Shown piece by piece: positions 57,555 through 64,000 of a stretch of DNA of 64,000 nt. The position numbers and the translations under genes were made by a program. Position 1 is the stretch's first letter, and each line of letters opens with the position of its first letter. Source of the stretch: Streptomyces sp. AW19M42 (lineage in GTDB: Bacteria; Actinomycetota; Actinomycetes; Streptomycetales; Streptomycetaceae); contig CBRG010000097.1 in the NCBI GenBank assembly GCA_000470535.1, positions 1 to 64,000 on the forward strand, written 5' to 3'. The notes below the pieces were generated by a model. The model saw only the letters and a list, made by a program, of their open reading frames with translations. It was not told where the DNA came from and did no database searches.

Positions 57555-58322
57555 ATGGGGGCGAGAATGACCACGAAACTGTCATTCGGCGGCGACTGGC
57601 ACGCGACGGTGACGGATGGCCCGCTGCACATCACCCCCCGCTTCACGGGGCGCTCAGTTGAGGTGGCGCCCTACACGGACGGGGCGGAGCGCGAGAGGTT
57701 CTTCGCGAGCACCTTCGGTAGCGAGCCCTGGCTGTGGGACATGCCTGACGTCTTCCGGTTCGACCCGGAGGGCCGGAAGCTGGTCGGAGCCGAGCTCCAG
57801 ATGCCGTATGTGGCCGCGGACGCTGAGACTCTCACTCGCCTTCCTGTTATGCCCGAGGTACAGCCGGGCGGGCTCCGGGCGGACGAGGCCCGCGACTTCC
57901 GCACAGACTTCTGCACGGTGCTGTGCCGGGCCCCCGGGGACACCTCGCTGGGCTGCCTGCGCGATCCCGGCGTCCTGGACAAGCCCCTGGACGCCTGCAT
58001 CGGCATCGCCCCCGACATGGCGCTCCTCATCCAGGACGGCTCTGTCGTCGGCTGGAGCCTCACCGATCCCGCCCGGTATCTGACGCCCACGTACACCGAC
58101 CCGGACCCCGCCCCGCCCTCCCCGGCCACCCGCCGCCTGCTCACCGAATGCCTGGACCTGGTCACCGCGCCGCTGCTCGACGACGTGGAGGGCGGCGACC
58201 CTGCCGCCGTTGCCCGTCTCCGGGCCGCCGACGAGGCTCTGCGCACCCAACACGAAGACCGCCGCCGGGCCGACGCCCTGCGCGACATGATCGCTACATA
58301 TCTGAAGGACTACGGCTCGTGA
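57555..58322 (+). CDS. Copy 3 of the ~250-residue cassette family
   Basis: A 255-residue family member: KLSFGGDWHATVTDGPLHITPRF, STFGSEPWLWDMPDVFRFDPEG, GGLRADEARDFR, LDACIGIAPDMALLIQDG and the C-terminal RADALRDMIATYLKDY. ATG 57555 follows GGAGGAGG; ATG 57567 is an alternative closer to the other copies. It is the most divergent full-length copy. Same inferred immunity role; no motif indicates catalysis. Confidence 0.75.
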   Translation: MGARMTTKLSFGGDWHATVTDGPLHITPRFTGRSVEVAPYTDGAERERFFASTFGSEPWLWDMPDVFRFDPEGRKLVGAELQMPYVAADAETLTRLPVMPEVQPGGLRADEARDFRTDFCTVLCRAPGDTSLGCLRDPGVLDKPLDACIGIAPDMALLIQDGSVVGWSLTDPARYLTPTYTDPDPAPPSPATRRLLTECLDLVTAPLLDDVEGGDPAAVARLRAADEALRTQHEDRRRADALRDMIATYLKDYGS

Positions 58323-58370
58323 TCGTCCGGCAGCTTTCGTAGTGGAGGCTCACGAATACGGCAGGACTCG

Positions 58371-58951
58371 ATGATCTTCGAACTGTCTCGCGAGGAACTC
58401 ATGCAGACCTTTGGTAAGGAGCGAGTCCACCAGACAGCTTCAGGGATGGCAGAGGCGGCCGGATTCAGTGGTGATGCGCTCAACTTCCTCACGACCGTGG
58501 GGCTGCCGGACAACGAGTTCGTCTCTTTCCCCCGGCTCGACGTGGGCGGCCCGGGGTTCCGCCCGGTCCCGGTCGAGGAAATCGGCGGCACGTGGAACCT
58601 TCCAGCGGCTGCCAACCACTGGGTTTCCTCGGCAACTTCGAGATCAGCGCCATCGTGGCAGACACGCGAACAGGTGAGCTGCACCAATTGGCCGAAGGCG
58701 TCATGCGCCCCATCCCGCTGCACAGGGACCTTTCCTCTCTGGTGCACACCATGACGGAGCTGACAGAAGTCGTCGGAAGTCTCCGGGAGGGCTACGAGGA
58801 CGACGATGAGCTTCTCGAAGCTCTGGGGGAGTCCTTGAGCATCCTCCGGAACGAGATCGGTACCAGGGATCCACGCCCTTTCGGCGATGGGCACTGCGAA
58901 TTGGTGGAGATCATCACCAATATCGGAGCCGGCACGTGGGGGCCGGGGTAA
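58371..58951 (+). pseudogene. Frameshifted SUKH-like immunity gene
   Basis: Frame 1 (from ATG 58371) gives IFELSREELMQTFGKERVHQ...GLPDNEFVSFPRL...IGGTWNLPAAANHW; from about 58620 the protein-like sequence continues in another frame as LGFLGNFEISAIVADTRTGELHQLAEG...SLVHTMTELTEVVGSLREGY, ending at TAA 58951. Joined, it is a ~190-residue SUKH-4-like protein (early GLPDxEF and late LxxLVxTMTELxxV patterns). SUKH proteins are immunity factors of polymorphic toxins. The shift is a real mutation or a sequence error. Confidence 0.65.
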
Positions 58952-59295
58952 TGAAAACGCCGCACTCGACCTGCCCCAAGGGCTGGTCGAGTGGGTACGC
59001 GTCCTCAGGTCGTCGGGCGGCGAACTGCCCTATCACGCAGCCAACTTGGACGCGGCAGGCCCGGCTATCATGCCGACGGAGGACAACGCCACCGGATCAA
59101 CTGAGCATCCTCCTCCAGGAGACCGAGCGGCTCGACGACGAGCACTGGCGATGCCTGGTGGGGTTTCTGACAGCAGAGTTGGCCTTGCCGCACATGTGGC
59201 CAGGAGCAGCACTCTTGGTGCTGGAAGGGCCGCGCACCGTCGCCCATGTGCTGATCGAAAGCTTGCTCGGCAAGGGGGACACTTCGCGGGCCTGA
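58951..59295 (+). pseudogene. Decayed hypothetical gene
   Basis: Protein-like sequence is split between frames: ENAALDLPQGLVEWVRVLRS and GGELPYHAANLDAAGP up to about 59090, then in a different frame DQLSILLQETERLDDEHWRC, LVGFLTAELALPHMWPGAAL and VAHVLIESLLGKGD. At least one, probably two frameshifts are needed. I do not recognise the family. The stretch to 59460 has no further clear gene. Confidence 0.5.
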
Positions 59296-59460
59296 TGGCC
59301 GCCGTCGATCGTGTCAGTCGGCGTCAGGCCCATGGCAGAGACGCATGCGCAGTGGGCGGGACGGGAACGTCGAGGTATGTCCGTAGTCAACCCGGGGCGA
59401 CGAACACTACCTCCACAGGCGCGTTTTCGATCGCTTCAACTTCGGGGACTGAAGGACATC

Positions 59461-59901
59461 GTGACCCAGGTATTCAAGTTCCGATATCGAGGAACCGGGG
59501 GCAGGGGCGGGCTCGCAGTGGACCTGCGGGCCGAGGCCGCTCCGCTCGAAGGCGTGATTCCGCCGCACAGCATGCAGATCCACAACAAAGTCTGGCTCGG
59601 CCTACCCTCATCCGGCCTGCACTGGAAAGACGCCGCCTGGCTGGCCTTCGGGGTCGCCATCAATGCACCCGCCCTGAGCGAACTTATTCCCGCTGGAGTT
59701 TTCATTCGTACATTTTCACTCGATTATCCCCTCAGTGACTACCAGTCCGAGGCGGCGGCGTTGGCCATGGACGGGTGGCTACATGAGCGGTTCGATATGG
59801 AGAGCTCAGGTGCTGCCGTCACTTACGAGGCTTCGCAAGACAAGTTCGCATTCACGTGGGGGGATATCGCCCGCCCCCTCTTCGATGCCCCGGGCGTATG
59901 A
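59461..59901 (+). CDS. Hypothetical cassette protein A
   Basis: A 146-residue protein (QVFKFRYRGTGGRGGLAVDL; LPSSGLHWKDAAWLAFGVAIN; GVFIRTFSLDYPLSDYQSEA). GTG 59461 has GAAGGAC 5 nt before it; the frame is open upstream to 59311. ATGA overlap with the next gene implies a bicistronic unit. Size and location suggest an immunity or accessory protein of the toxin locus. Family not recognised. Confidence 0.6.
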   Translation: MTQVFKFRYRGTGGRGGLAVDLRAEAAPLEGVIPPHSMQIHNKVWLGLPSSGLHWKDAAWLAFGVAINAPALSELIPAGVFIRTFSLDYPLSDYQSEAAALAMDGWLHERFDMESSGAAVTYEASQDKFAFTWGDIARPLFDAPGV

Positions 59902-60206
59902 GGATGGTTGGCAACGCTAGTGGTGAAATCCAGGTCTACTCGGTGGAGGAGATGAGTGCTGCGACCGCAACGTGCGCCATTCGCTGCGTAGGCGGAGTGG
60001 TGCGCACCGGCCGGGCGTTCAGGATTTGCCTGAACGATGACGCAACAGGGGACCCGGTACTCCTGAGCCTGGATTGGATCAATCTCTATGGAAAGGTCAC
60101 GGACTCTCTCTATCCGCCCTACAGTGCCTTGGTCCAGCTGTCGGGGGACGGTGTGAGTCTTCTGGCGAGAGGCCTGATCCTTGCCTCTTCCGCGAATGGT
60201 GATTAA
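59898..60206 (+). CDS. Hypothetical cassette protein B
   Basis: A 102-residue mostly beta protein (GEIQVYSVEEMSAATATCAI; RAFRICLNDDATGDPVLLSLDWINLYG). It starts in ATGA overlap with the previous gene. No signal peptide or motif. Its DNA is less GC-rich than the chromosomal average of this window. Probably an accessory or immunity component; family not recognised. Confidence 0.6.
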   Translation: MRMVGNASGEIQVYSVEEMSAATATCAIRCVGGVVRTGRAFRICLNDDATGDPVLLSLDWINLYGKVTDSLYPPYSALVQLSGDGVSLLARGLILASSANGD

Positions 60207-60220
60207 TGAACAAAAGCTGC

Positions 60221-60344
60221 TCTCCAACAGCCTCGAACGCTCGCGCGCCCACGCGCCCGCGCGCACCGCGACGAGTGCCCGGCCTGCGGAGAGCGCTTCA
60301 GCGGCAACGCGCTGGAGTTCATCACTCCACCCGAATCGCCGTGA
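60221..60344 (+). pseudogene. Relic of the CxxC cassette gene (copy of 57320-57439)
   Basis: SLERSRAHAPA in one frame and, after a one-base shift near 60265, RDECPACGERFSGNALEFITPPES to TGA 60344 in another. This matches SLERSRAHSYRNECPVCGGHFRG...ITPPE at the end of the gene at 56966. It immediately precedes copy 4 of the ~250-residue family, just as the intact gene precedes copy 3. Confidence 0.7.
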
Positions 60345-60431
60345 GCCGCGTCAGGGCCGCGCCCGGCCAGGATCAGCACCACACACGGCCGCCAGAACGA
60401 GATCGTTGGCCGGAACGGGGCGACACACATC

Positions 60432-61181
60432 ATGAAGCTGATTTTCGGCAACGGCTGGCGCGCGACGGTCGCAGGGGATCCAATCCTCCTCCTTCCCCGC
60501 TTTGCGGGCACTTCTGTGCGCGTTGTCCCCTACACGGACGTGAGGGAGCGGGAGACGTTCCTCGTGGACACGTTCGGCAGTCAGGGAGTCCTGTGGGATG
60601 CCCCTGACGTCTTCCGGTTCGCGCCGGACGGCCGGCAACTGGTCGGTGCCGAGTTCCGTCTGCCCGAGGACTCCGCTTCCGCCGAGGACTCCGCCCGTGT
60701 CCCCTCTGCGCCTGCGGTAAGTCCGGGCGGGCTTCGCGCGGACGAGGTCCGGGACTTCCGTCATGAGATGTGCACGGTGCTCTGCCGTTCTCCTGAGGAT
60801 GCCGTGCTGACGTGCCTGCGTGACCTCGACGTCCTCGATGAGCCGCTGGATGCCCGCATCGGTATCGCACCCGACGTGGCGCTTCTGGTCCAGCACGGCG
60901 CCGTCGTCGGGTGGAGCCTCACGGCTCCGGCACGGTACCTGACCACCCCGTTTGCCGTGCCCGGCTCCGCTCCGCCGTCCAGCGCCACGCGTCGGCTGCT
61001 CACCGAGTGCCTGGACCTGATCACCCAGCCGGTGATCTACGACGTGGAGGACTCCGACCCGGTCGCCCTGGCCAGGCTCCGGGCGGCCGACGACGCTCTG
61101 CGCAACCAGCCCGACGACCGCCGCCGGGCCGACGCCCTCCACAGGCTCATCGCGCAACTCGTCGAGGACTACGCGACATGA
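60432..61181 (+). CDS. Copy 4 of the ~250-residue cassette family
   Basis: A 249-residue family member, closest to truncated copy 1 in its 5' part (KLIFGNGWRATVAGDP; FAGTSVRVVPYTDVRERETF) and to copy 2 in its 3' part (NQPDDRRRADALHRLIAQLVEDY and the identical 3' flank). This mosaic resemblance suggests recombination between copies. ATG 60432 lies in a CACACATC context with a weak ribosome site. Same inferred immunity role. Confidence 0.75.
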   Translation: MKLIFGNGWRATVAGDPILLLPRFAGTSVRVVPYTDVRERETFLVDTFGSQGVLWDAPDVFRFAPDGRQLVGAEFRLPEDSASAEDSARVPSAPAVSPGGLRADEVRDFRHEMCTVLCRSPEDAVLTCLRDLDVLDEPLDARIGIAPDVALLVQHGAVVGWSLTAPARYLTTPFAVPGSAPPSSATRRLLTECLDLITQPVIYDVEDSDPVALARLRAADDALRNQPDDRRRADALHRLIAQLVEDYAT

Positions 61182-61212
61182 TCGCGAGCCGGTCCGCGGC
61201 CCGCCGGGGCGC

Positions 61213-61416
61213 TCAGGACGTCTTGACGGACGCGATGAAGGGCGCCCAGGCAGCCGCGTGCATGATCAGCGCGGGGCCGTCGGGGCGCTTGGAATCGCGT
61301 ACGGGGACGAGCCCAGGGAGCCCGTCCGACACTTCGAGGCAGTCGCCGCCCGACGAGTTGCTGTAGCTGCTCCTACGCCAGGTGGCGGCGGTCAAGTCGT
61401 ACTGGCTGAACGCCAT
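61213..61416 (-). CDS. DUF397-domain small protein
   Basis: A 67-residue DUF397 protein: ATWRRSSYSNSSGGDCLEVSDG, VPVRDSKRPDGPALIMHAAAWAPFIA. In Streptomyces these are encoded beside XRE/DUF5753 regulators of the WhiJ/BldB kind and are thought to act with them. The start lies inside the end of the regulator gene (44-bp overlap) with AGAGGAC upstream, so expression is coupled. Confidence 0.9.
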   Translation of the reverse strand: MAFSQYDLTAATWRRSSYSNSSGGDCLEVSDGLPGLVPVRDSKRPDGPALIMHAAAWAPFIASVKTS

Positions 61417-62251
61417 TTCGGTAGTCCTCTGCCGCTTCCTGGATCATGGCTAGGGACGCCTCCGGCGGCGAAGCGGCGGCCCTCAGGAGATCGTACGACC
61501 TCCGATACTGCTTCACGAGGCCCGGATCGTCGACGGTGATTCCGTGGTGCTGGCCCTCCATATAGACCAGCGGAGGAGCGTCCGCGAAGTCCAGAACCAT
61601 GGCGTTGCTCAGCATGAGCGGGTGCGGCCCCGCGTTCCACGGAATGATCTGCGTAAGGATTCGGCCCCGTTTGATGAGGGCGGCGATGTGGTCGAGTTGC
61701 TCAGCCATGTGCTGCGACGACACGATCGGTTGCCGTAACAGAGTCTCCGGCAGAATCGCCCAGTACTGCGGTGTCCGATGGCTCGTCTCGAAGAGCTGCG
61801 CCCGCGCCAGCCGCGCGTTGACCTTCTCGTCGGTTTCCTCCGTGAGCTCAGGCATGCGCTCGGCGCAGATCACGGCTCGGGCGTACGGTGCCGTCTGGAG
61901 CAGGCCCGGGAAGACACCCGGTGACCATTGCTCGATGGACGCGGCGTGCTTCTCCGCCTCCAGTACGCGCTCGAAGTAGTCCGCGTGACCCTTGCGCCTC
62001 GCCTTCCGCACGTCGTCACACCGTCGTTCGAAGAACCCGTCCGTCCCCAGCACCCGGTCCACGTGCCGCGCCAGCTCCACCGGCATGCGCCGATGCCCGT
62101 GTTCGATCTCGCTCAGGTACGTGATGCCGAAGAAGCTGCCGTCCACCAGCTTCTCCAGCGTCAGGCCCGCTTCCTCCCGTTTGAAGCGGAGCTCGTTCCC
62201 GTAGAACTGCGGGACTCCCGCCGAGCCGTCGATCTCCTTGCGTGTGGCCAC
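61373..62251 (-). CDS. XRE-family regulator with DUF5753
   Basis: A 292-residue regulator of the WhiJ type. The XRE HTH is at about 15-75 (FYGNELRFKREEAGLTLEKLVDGSFFGITYLSEIEHGHRRMP); DUF5753 occupies about 95-275 (IEQWSPGVFPGLLQTAPYARAVI...RILTQIIPWNAG...FADAPPLVYMEG). It is paired with DUF397 and divergent from a small protein and an anti-sigma-like ATPase, the standard Streptomyces set thought to modulate development or antibiotic production. GTG start 62251. Confidence 0.9.
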   Translation of the reverse strand: MATRKEIDGSAGVPQFYGNELRFKREEAGLTLEKLVDGSFFGITYLSEIEHGHRRMPVELARHVDRVLGTDGFFERRCDDVRKARRKGHADYFERVLEAEKHAASIEQWSPGVFPGLLQTAPYARAVICAERMPELTEETDEKVNARLARAQLFETSHRTPQYWAILPETLLRQPIVSSQHMAEQLDHIAALIKRGRILTQIIPWNAGPHPLMLSNAMVLDFADAPPLVYMEGQHHGITVDDPGLVKQYRRSYDLLRAAASPPEASLAMIQEAAEDYRNGVQPVRLDRRHLA

Positions 62252-62368
62252 CGTTGCCCGCCTTTCGCGCTGCGCTCTGTGGAGCGGTAATGCCTTCCAC
62301 CGTAGGGGTCCGTGCGGCAGCGTGTGAGGTGTTCGTCACAGTCAGCAACGAAAGGTGCATGCCTCCTC

Positions 62369-62593
62369 ATGGACGAGATCAGGGACGACTCACCCACGTA
62401 CGACATCGTCGAGGACATCGACGCACTGCGCGCCGCGCTCGCCGCGCACGGGATCACGCTGCCGTCGCTCGGGGTCGATCCGCTGACGCTGGCCGGGTGG
62501 TCGAAGCATCCGCCGCTGGTCGCGCTCGGCAACTGCAACGTGGTGACCGCGCGTCGACTGGCCGAGGCGCTGCGCGTGGGGGCCGGGGGATGA
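62369..62593 (+). CDS. Small protein upstream of anti-sigma-like ATPase
   Basis: A 74-residue acidic protein: TYDIVEDIDALRAALAAHGITLPSLGVDPLTLAG, then VALGNCNVVTARRLAEALR. It is often encoded in this place in WhiJ-type clusters. The stop overlaps the ATPase start (ATGA). Function unknown; probably acts with the ATPase. Confidence 0.75.
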   Translation: MDEIRDDSPTYDIVEDIDALRAALAAHGITLPSLGVDPLTLAGWSKHPPLVALGNCNVVTARRLAEALRVGAGG

Positions 62594-63027
62594 CCGCGCT
62601 GCCGTTCACGGTGGAGCTGCTCGCCGTGCCGGAGGCCGTACCGGAGATGCGGCGCATGCTGCGGTGGCGGTTGGGGGAGGTGGACGTGCCCGATCTGCTG
62701 CTCTGTGTCAGTGAGTTGCTGACCAATGTGATCGTGCACGTGGGGGCGGGGGTGCCGGTCACGTTGCGTATCAGCGGCACGGGGGCCGGGCGGGTGCGGG
62801 TGGAGCTGAGCGATCCCGCGCCGGGGGTGTGGCCGGCGATACGGTTCGCGGCGGGTGATGCGGAGTCCGGGCGCGGGCTGCTGCTGCTGGACGCGTTCGC
62901 GCTGCGGTGGGGCGTGGAGCAGGGCCCGTACGTGAAGACGGTGTGGTGCGAGCTGCGCGCGTCCGCCGTGGGGGAGGGGCTCGACGTCAGGCGCGGGCGT
63001 GAACGCCCATGCCTCCAGAGACGGTGA
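62590..63027 (+). CDS. Anti-sigma-factor-like ATP-binding protein (HATPase_c_2)
   Basis: A 145-residue GHKL-type protein like SpoIIAB/RsbW. N-box: CVSELLTNVIVHVG; G1/G2-like: LSDPAPGVWP and ESGRGLLLLDAFALRWGV. It lacks any kinase sensor domain. In WhiJ-type clusters these proteins may inhibit an unlinked sigma factor or phosphorylate an antagonist. Its 3' end overlaps the convergent SDR gene by about 40 bp. Confidence 0.88.
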   Translation: MTALPFTVELLAVPEAVPEMRRMLRWRLGEVDVPDLLLCVSELLTNVIVHVGAGVPVTLRISGTGAGRVRVELSDPAPGVWPAIRFAAGDAESGRGLLLLDAFALRWGVEQGPYVKTVWCELRASAVGEGLDVRRGRERPCLQRR

Positions 63028-63700
63028 GGTCGTTGCCGGTGATGTAGCCGGCGGCGTCGGAGGCGAGGAAGGCCACGGCCTCCGCGACGTCGGAGGGGAT
63101 TCCGGCGCGGCCGAGCGGGATGTCCCGGGCCCAGGTGTCGATCATGTCCCGGGAGACGCCCAGCTTGGCGTAGGCGGGGGTGTCGATGAGGCCGGGGCTG
63201 ACGGTGTTGACGCGGATGCGGCGCGGGGCGAGTTCGAGCGCGAGGGACCGCATGAGGGGCATCAGGGCGCCCTTGGCGGCTGTCATGGCCGCCCCGAGCC
63301 CTTCGCCCGCGCCCACGGTGCAGATGACGCAGGCGCCGTCGTTGAGGAGCGGGAGCGCCTTCTGCAACGTGAAGAAGTTGCCCTTCACGTTGATGTCGAA
63401 CAGGGCGTCGAAGGCGTCCTCGTCGGTCGACTCGATGGGGCCGGGGCGGGAGACGCCCGCGTTGAGGAAGAGCAGGTCGAGGGAGCCGAACCGCTCTCGT
63501 ACCTGGTCCATCGCGTGGTCGATGTCCGGCAGGGACCGTGCGTCGGCCCGCACCGCCGTGACGCCTTCGGGCAGCTGGGTGCTCGCGACGCTGTCGCGGC
63601 CGGTGACCATGACGCGGTAGCCGCGTGAGTGGAGCAGTTCGGCGGTCGCCCGGCCGATGCCGCTGGTTCCGCCGGTGATCAGAGCTGAGGGTGCGGGCAT
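62987..63700 (-). CDS. Short-chain dehydrogenase/reductase
   Basis: A 237-residue classical SDR: TGGTSGIGRATAELL (9-22), NAGVSRPGPIES, with Ser and Tyr/Lys regions around VICTVGAGEGLGAAMTAAKGAL. The usual YxxxK tyrosine is not obvious (MTAAKG, with Met/Thr in its place), so catalysis may be altered. It ends with GGMGVHARA. It is divergent from a TetR gene with a palindromic operator between them. Confidence 0.85.
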   Translation of the reverse strand: MPAPSALITGGTSGIGRATAELLHSRGYRVMVTGRDSVASTQLPEGVTAVRADARSLPDIDHAMDQVRERFGSLDLLFLNAGVSRPGPIESTDEDAFDALFDINVKGNFFTLQKALPLLNDGACVICTVGAGEGLGAAMTAAKGALMPLMRSLALELAPRRIRVNTVSPGLIDTPAYAKLGVSRDMIDTWARDIPLGRAGIPSDVAEAVAFLASDAAGYITGNDLTVSGGMGVHARA

Positions 63701-63761
63701 GACGTGTCCTTTCGCGGGGGTGCGCCGTTACGTACGGCCACTTCTGGCAGCGTACGACAGA

Positions 63762-63778
63762 TTGGCAGTCACTGCCAA
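63762..63778. promoter_or_regulatory. Perfect 17-bp palindrome, TetR operator
   Basis: TTGGCAGTCACTGCCAA has 8-bp arms around a central C. It lies 62 bp from the SDR start and 47 bp from the TetR start. Extra half-sites CTGGCAG (63744) and CTGCCAG (63790) flank it. This is the standard layout for a TetR repressor controlling itself and a divergent SDR. Confidence 0.75.
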
Positions 63779-63824
63779 ACGGAGTGCGACTGCCAGGATG
63801 GCGGCGCTGGGATAGCCTGGCGGT

Positions 63825-64000
63825 ATGGAGCAGGAAGCCAAGAAAGCGGGAGGGACCGCGCCCGCCACGCTGTGGGCCCGGACGCGGCAGCTGGCCTCTC
63901 AGGAGATCCTGGAGACCGCTCTGCGGCTGTTCACCGCGCAGGGATACGACGAGACGACCATCGCCCAGATCGCCCGCGAGGCCGGGGTCTCGCAGCGCAC
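63825..64000 (+). CDS. TetR-family regulator (3' end outside window)
   Basis: The first 58 codons of a TetR protein, starting at ATG 63825: an N-terminal hydrophilic stretch (EQEAKKAGGTAPATLWARTR), helix 1 (LASQEILETALRLFTAQGYDETT) and the start of the HTH (IAQIAREAGVSQR). The sequence ends at the window edge inside the recognition helix. Divergent from the SDR and next to a perfect palindrome, it is the likely repressor of the SDR gene. Confidence 0.85.
   Translation, partial: MEQEAKKAGGTAPATLWARTRQLASQEILETALRLFTAQGYDETTIAQIAREAGVSQR

Noticed and set aside
60206..60607. 133-codon frame over the start of copy 4
   Set aside because: It runs out of frame with both the CxxC relic and the conserved copy-4 protein and has Arg/Pro-rich shadow composition.
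62242..62589. N-terminal extension of the anti-sigma-like ATPase
   Set aside because: It overlaps the 74-residue small gene in another frame; ATG 62590 with ATGA overlap is the clear start.

Overview
The window comes from a high-GC actinomycete, almost certainly a Streptomyces. The signs are pervasive G/C at third codon positions, GTG/TTG starts, overlapping stop/start pairs, a 332-residue HrdD-type sigma factor behind a SigR-type promoter, DUF397/XRE/ATPase gene trios and a RHS toxin with a type VII-like N-terminus. The left two thirds look like chromosomal core; the right third, from about 45 kb, is accessory.

Layout. 0-15 kb: an acyl-CoA ligase (open at the left edge), a secreted M6 metalloprotease, two regulator/DHA2-exporter pairs (TetR and WYL type), a divergent MarR/DODA-type dioxygenase pair, a questin-oxidase-like protein, a GNAT enzyme, hrdD, and a P1 peptidase followed by minisatellite DNA. 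15.4-20.5 kb: a tightly coupled five-gene operon for a molybdenum oxidoreductase. It encodes a histidine-rich membrane protein with a Cys4 tail, a Nas/Nap-like catalytic subunit, a four-cluster ferredoxin, a Tat-type Rieske protein and a small membrane protein. 20.5-36.1 kb: conserved actinobacterial core with mscL, a SAF-domain protein, mtnP, a Ruc-like FmdB protein under a CIRCE element, an MFS exporter, a K+/H+ antiporter with a probable CTG start, a penicillin-acylase-family hydrolase, 5-FTHF cyclo-ligase, galU, glp/moeA, moaC, moaB, a RimJ-type GNAT and glpR. From memory the order mscL-ruc-FTHF cyclo-ligase-galU-moeA-rimJ-glpR is shared with mycobacteria, which supports the Ruc and Glp/GlpR calls.

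36.2-45 kb: tRNA-Ala(CGC), a barstar-fusion protein, a DUF2089/membrane/SHOCT-like operon, exonuclease III, and a MerR-controlled Baeyer-Villiger monooxygenase/hydrolase/SDR operon. 45-63 kb: accessory DNA with a methionine aminopeptidase paralogue behind an ACCGGTATAG repeat and a two-gene unit whose products share a near-identical terminal peptide motif. These are followed by a polymorphic-toxin locus: SseB-like protein, WXG-like partner, a 1586-residue RHS toxin with its immunity gene, and about 8 kb of orphan cassettes. The cassettes include four copies (one truncated) of an unrecognised ~250-residue family, an ADP-ribosyltransferase tail, a frameshifted SUKH-like gene, Zn-ribbon genes and an IS1380-like relic. 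61-64 kb: an XRE/DUF397/anti-sigma-like ATPase cluster and a divergent SDR/TetR pair around a perfect 17-bp palindrome; the TetR gene runs off the right edge.

Most interesting signals: (1) the shared YGPVVNMN motif ending one protein and beginning the next (46.3 kb), reminiscent of paired amyloid-signalling motifs; (2) the CIRCE box on the FmdB/Ruc gene; (3) the cassette array and its four-copy family behind the RHS gene; (4) the unusual composition of the molybdenum operon; (5) two probable CTG start codons.
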